From Streptosporangiaceae bacterium (GTDB lineage Bacteria > Actinomycetota > Actinomycetes > Streptosporangiales > Streptosporangiaceae), in contig JASIBM010000294.1 of the NCBI GenBank assembly GCA_030045175.1, positions 1 to 13,222 on the forward strand: a stretch of 13,222 bases of DNA, given 5' to 3'. Shown here one piece after another: positions 11,401 to 13,222 of this stretch (positions are counted from its first letter, which is position 1; each line of letters begins with the position of its first letter). A program made the translations under genes and the position numbers. A model generated the notes under the pieces. That model saw nothing but the letters and a program-made list of their open reading frames with translations. It searched no databases and had not been told where the DNA came from.

Positions 11401-13222
11401 GCCTGTCGGCGGTCCAGGCCGACATCATCACCGACGGGCCGCTCGCGCCGGGCATGTCCTGGGACTACTGGGGCCTGGCGCAAGGGGCGACCAACTCGAT
11501 CGTCGATCCCGACGACCCCACCAAGACGGTCACCGGCACCTGGATCGAGGTACTCTCCCAGGTCCGGGTGCTGCTCGCGCGGGCGAGCCTGCAATACGAG
11601 GACCTGGCGCACCTGCTCAACACGATCTTCGTGAACGGGTCGGGAACCGTGTCGATCACCGCCAGCCCGCCTGATTCCTGCGACGTGTCGACGATGACGC
11701 TGAACGGCCTCACCCAGGACGTGCTCGACCGGATCCACCGGTTCACGCGGCTGTGGCGCTGCCTGGGGTGGGACCCCTACGACCTCGACAACGCGATCTC
11801 GTGCCTGCAGAGCACCACCGCGGCCGGGCTGGCGCAGCTGAGCGACCAGCTACTGCGCCAGCTCGCCTGCGCGTCGGCGGCGATGAGCACCTATTCCCTG
11901 TCCGTCCCGAGCGCCGTCGCGCTGTTCGCCCCCACGCCCACCTCGGTGACGATCGCCACCCGCGACATCCCGACGCTGCCAGGCGACGACCAGGTCTACT
12001 CGCTCTACCACGACCTGTTCGAGAACCTGACCGTGCTCAACCCGCCCGATCCGATCTTCGCGCTCAACGCCCAGGGCCAGATCGCCGCGCTGGTGACCAC
12101 CCCGCCGCCCAGCCCGCCACCACAGCTCGCCGACCACGCGGCCGCGCTCGTCGCCGCCTTCGGAATCTCCCAGAGCGACCTGACCCTGGCCATCGCGACG
12201 TTCACCGACGGGACGCTGACGCTGCCGAACCTGTCGGTGCTGTACCGCAACGCCGAGCTTGCCACCGGGCTCGGCATCACGATGACCGAGCTGATCTCGC
12301 TGCTCGCCTTCGCTGAGGCGCCGATCCCCGCCGCGCCTTACTACCAGGTCGTCACGCCCTTCGACGGCACGCGCCCAGAGTCGCTCGCGACGTTCGCCCA
12401 GGTCTACGCGATGCTCACCGCCGCAGGCTTCTCGATTGAGCAGGTCGACTACATCGTGCGCGGCGTCGACGACGGGACCGGCGTCGCGCCCAATCCGATC
12501 ACCATCGGGACCGTGCTGCTGACCCTTTACACCGGGCTCGGCAAGATCGCCGCCGCGAACGCGTTCTCGCCCGACCCCACGGGAACCGCGACCCGCAAGG
12601 CGCTGGCGACGCTGCTCGACACCTCGGACGTGAACACCGCGGTCGCCATCATGAACGGGACGTCCACGCTGTCGGCAGCAGACCAGGACTCCTTCGTGGC
12701 CACGGTGCTCGGGGCCTACATGGACCCTGTCGCCGCCCAGGCCAACCTCGTCGGCGCCAGCGCGCTGGCCGCCGGGGAAGCCAGGTACGAGTACGTGCTG
12801 CAAAACGTGCTCGCCTACCAGATCAAGACGCTGAGCACCGGCCTGATCGTGCAGACCCTGGCCCAGCAGTTCAGCCTGGAGAACCAGACCATGGCGCTGC
12901 TCCTGGAGTCATGGTTCCCATCGGCCAGCATCGCAGGCCAGAACCTGATCGCCGACTTCCTCGCGCTGCCGACGCTGACGCTGACCGACACGACCGACCC
13001 CGTCTCGCCGGCCACGGCAGGCTTCGCGTCGTACTTCACCTCCTACGCCGCGCTGTCCAAGGTCGCGCTGCTGATCACGACGCTCAACCTCGGCATCGAC
13101 GACGTGAACTGGTGGAGCGGGCCAGCCACCGGCGTCGGCGTCGGGTGGCTGGACCCCACGACGCTGCCGAGCACACCGCAAGCCAGCGCGAACGGCCGCT
13201 GCTACGCCCTGAGCCGCCTGAT
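8454..13222 (+). CDS. TcA-like toxin-complex subunit with N-terminal FHA and peptidoglycan-binding-like domains, 3' truncated
   Basis: The frame is open from ATG 8454 to the window end: 1589 residues without a stop. In Tc toxins TcA assembles as a pentamer, binds the target cell and injects the TcC tip through its central channel. Visible order: FHA domain (9-102); acidic Ala/Glu-rich linker (103-142); peptidoglycan-binding-like helical domain (146-221); transthyretin/carboxypeptidase-regulatory-like beta-sandwich (236-329); then helical TcA-type sequence. The latter includes SEFSATTTAVTPLL...LSFLAGQTGIRLERLAYWAVAARLA (339-391), as in actinobacterial 'neuraminidase-like domain' Tc proteins. 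The VRP1-type motif around 801-840 has a C815-x-C817-x2-C820 cluster followed by SVLGDAAYLTDILQFL. TcA subunits usually have about 2300-2500 residues plus, so the receptor-binding, linker and pore-forming parts lie beyond the window. No signal peptide or membrane segment is visible at the N-terminus. Calling it TcA rests on the VRP1 motif, the overall helical repeat style and its place next to TcB-TcC. Confidence 0.87.
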   Translation, partial: MAPDSTVPRLVVIAPPDHAGLVLSIDRPEMVIGHSDTADIVLADRFVSRRHALVTTDESGAVTIRDLNSTGGTFVNGERIESPRQLQAGDQVRFADLVARFETGAPAEVPDTVERPRPAEAAEAEDTTAAAGGEPGESEASDWSEVRAGLVMGTSGPEVGALHDALTVIGLQIEETERQTRSFGASTVAAVIKLQALAGIEQTGAVDENTTAIVSLALDRLGIRATEVGFAARAARYLVQGTVADADGMPMANAKVVAFDCELRASKPIGQTRTDDAGAYRIAYEPGDLYEGKPPADLRVELQDDAGRALFSSPILFNAPRQATIDLALGGPAHATPSEFSATTTAVTPLLGRLPATELEQDNEHQDLSFLAGQTGIRLERLAYWAVAARLAASTELPAELFYGLLRCGVPADAHVTALASSAHGVDLATNAQTLLSGVLSTSAATIDAAIATATATNVIPPSYSARAADDVAKIGALSTDAALHSTQGFGKTSFASVLDAVSVAADVQQRFIELYAAAVGPARLTFWRDLAQNQDFTAEEVSALRFGTLVGRLTRGYLPLINELAAQRSTGRITSAADLARLTTADWLALLQTQQASGAPIGAPSFIDASTPEQPELAEQAGAPDQAEQAYAAMLERFFTRAYPTTAFSARIAADASTPFAQAAPTAAFLDANPTFDLRYTNIDAFATTNAIPEGVQPTLLAAQRLIKVNSDYTVMSALMADGISSAQQIYFMGPERFTAAYGSLPALGATEAASTWARAEQTYGVALAMAMKFNAQLGAASPVAVGGTLPTDAATQVAAFPTLQTLFGSDSFCACQECQSVLGDAAYLTDILQFLKQRAATPGGSVTVQSVLFERRSDLQYILLNCQNTNTALPYIDLANELLEAYVAPSDPYADPNVRQTTLSTPELNANPQWLNQTAYDDNHLGGAVYPWTLPFDLPLAEARAYLGQLNLSRAQLISTFQAPAGYPSAQADELAREQLGLSAVQADIITDGPLAPGMSWDYWGLAQGATNSIVDPDDPTKTVTGTWIEVLSQVRVLLARASLQYEDLAHLLNTIFVNGSGTVSITASPPDSCDVSTMTLNGLTQDVLDRIHRFTRLWRCLGWDPYDLDNAISCLQSTTAAGLAQLSDQLLRQLACASAAMSTYSLSVPSAVALFAPTPTSVTIATRDIPTLPGDDQVYSLYHDLFENLTVLNPPDPIFALNAQGQIAALVTTPPPSPPPQLADHAAALVAAFGISQSDLTLAIATFTDGTLTLPNLSVLYRNAELATGLGITMTELISLLAFAEAPIPAAPYYQVVTPFDGTRPESLATFAQVYAMLTAAGFSIEQVDYIVRGVDDGTGVAPNPITIGTVLLTLYTGLGKIAAANAFSPDPTGTATRKALATLLDTSDVNTAVAIMNGTSTLSAADQDSFVATVLGAYMDPVAAQANLVGASALAAGEARYEYVLQNVLAYQIKTLSTGLIVQTLAQQFSLENQTMALLLESWFPSASIAGQNLIADFLALPTLTLTDTTDPVSPATAGFASYFTSYAALSKVALLITTLNLGIDDVNWWSGPATGVGVGWLDPTTLPSTPQASANGRCYALSRL
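8478..8759 (+). other. FHA (forkhead-associated) domain
   Basis: Residues 9-102 carry the FHA core: VIGHSDTADIVL (31-42), FVSRRHALV (46-54), IRDLNSTGGTFVNGERI (64-80) and LQAGDQVRFADLVARF (86-101). The phosphothreonine-reading S48, R49 and H51, and the N68/N76 region, are intact. The usual Arg after the first conserved Gly is His34, which may weaken or alter phosphopeptide binding. FHA domains read Ser/Thr-kinase products in the cytoplasm, so this head may recruit a partner or time assembly. That is inference. Confidence 0.9.
8889..9116 (+). other. Peptidoglycan-binding-like (PGBD) domain
   Basis: Residues 146-221: VRAGLVMGTSGPEVGALHDAL opens like PG_binding_1 domains (G..G..V..LQ..L). It continues with a FGASTVAAVIKLQALAGIEQTG repeat half that matches the F...T..AV..FQ...GL..TG.. 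pattern, ending at DRLG. The Gln of the first helix is replaced by His (LHDAL). Known members bind cell-wall muropeptides or act as adaptor folds. Which applies here cannot be told from sequence. Confidence 0.75.
9159..9440 (+). other. Carboxypeptidase-regulatory/transthyretin-like beta-sandwich
   Basis: Residues 236-329 begin YLVQGTVADADGMPMANAKVVAFD and continue with TRTDDAGAYRIAYEP, the G.V.D..G.P..GA.V...T...G.Y.. pattern of CarboxypepD_reg-like domains. The domain ends in a strand that places ATIDLALGG before the helical part. Probably a structural spacer or binding module. Confidence 0.7.
10854..10973 (+). other. VRP1/SpvA-type motif of Tc toxin A subunits with Cys cluster
   Basis: Residues 801-840 contain FPTLQTLFGSDSFC followed by CQECQSVLGDAAYLTDILQFL. 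They match the F...C.C..C.SV.SPAAYLVDLL.FL signature of VRP1-like TcA regions. The usual SPAAYL is GDAAYL here. The three cysteines C815, C817 and C820 are in the family pattern and could bind metal or form disulfides, which sequence alone cannot settle. Confidence 0.8.

Overview
The window has very high GC, roughly 70-75% in hand-counted coding lines, with strong G/C preference at third codon positions. That points to an actinomycete-like, high-GC soil bacterium. No rRNA, tRNA, CRISPR array or transposase is visible, so I cannot place it more precisely.

Layout, all genes on the + strand: (1) positions 1-693 hold the 3' part of an APH-type phosphotransferase gene whose start lies outside the window. 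(2) Positions 694-893 are a 200-base non-coding gap with several inverted repeats and a weak promoter-like pair of boxes. (3) Positions 894-8438 encode a 2514-residue protein that joins the TcB and TcC parts of a Tc (toxin complex, insecticidal ABC toxin) in one chain: SpvB/TcaC N-terminal domain, FG-GAP/VCBS-like repeats, TcB middle region, YD/Rhs repeats, Rhs-associated core with its self-cleavage motif, a long Pro/Ala/Gln-rich linker, and a C-terminal tip. (4) After only 15 bases, 8454-13222 encode the N-terminal 1589 residues of a TcA-like subunit that runs off the window. It begins with an FHA domain, a peptidoglycan-binding-like domain and a carboxypeptidase-regulatory-like beta-sandwich before the TcA-type helical region.

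How they probably work together: in characterised Tc toxins, TcA forms the pentameric receptor-binding pore, while TcB and TcC form a hollow Rhs/YD cocoon. The cocoon cuts off the hypervariable C-terminus of TcC and holds it for injection. Here the cocoon is one polypeptide, and it is encoded just upstream of its pore in an apparent operon.

The most interesting part is the cargo. The last ~190 residues of the B-C fusion are a predicted multi-pass membrane domain with an ordered set of polar residues (H..G, WELFE, N...DI). Its GC content (about 52-62% in sampled lines) is clearly lower than that of the cocoon (about 75%), which suggests a swapped-in toxin tip. A hydrophobic membrane-protein cargo is not like the well-known soluble Tc effectors (ADP-ribosyltransferases). 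The second unusual point is the FHA plus peptidoglycan-binding-like head on the TcA subunit.
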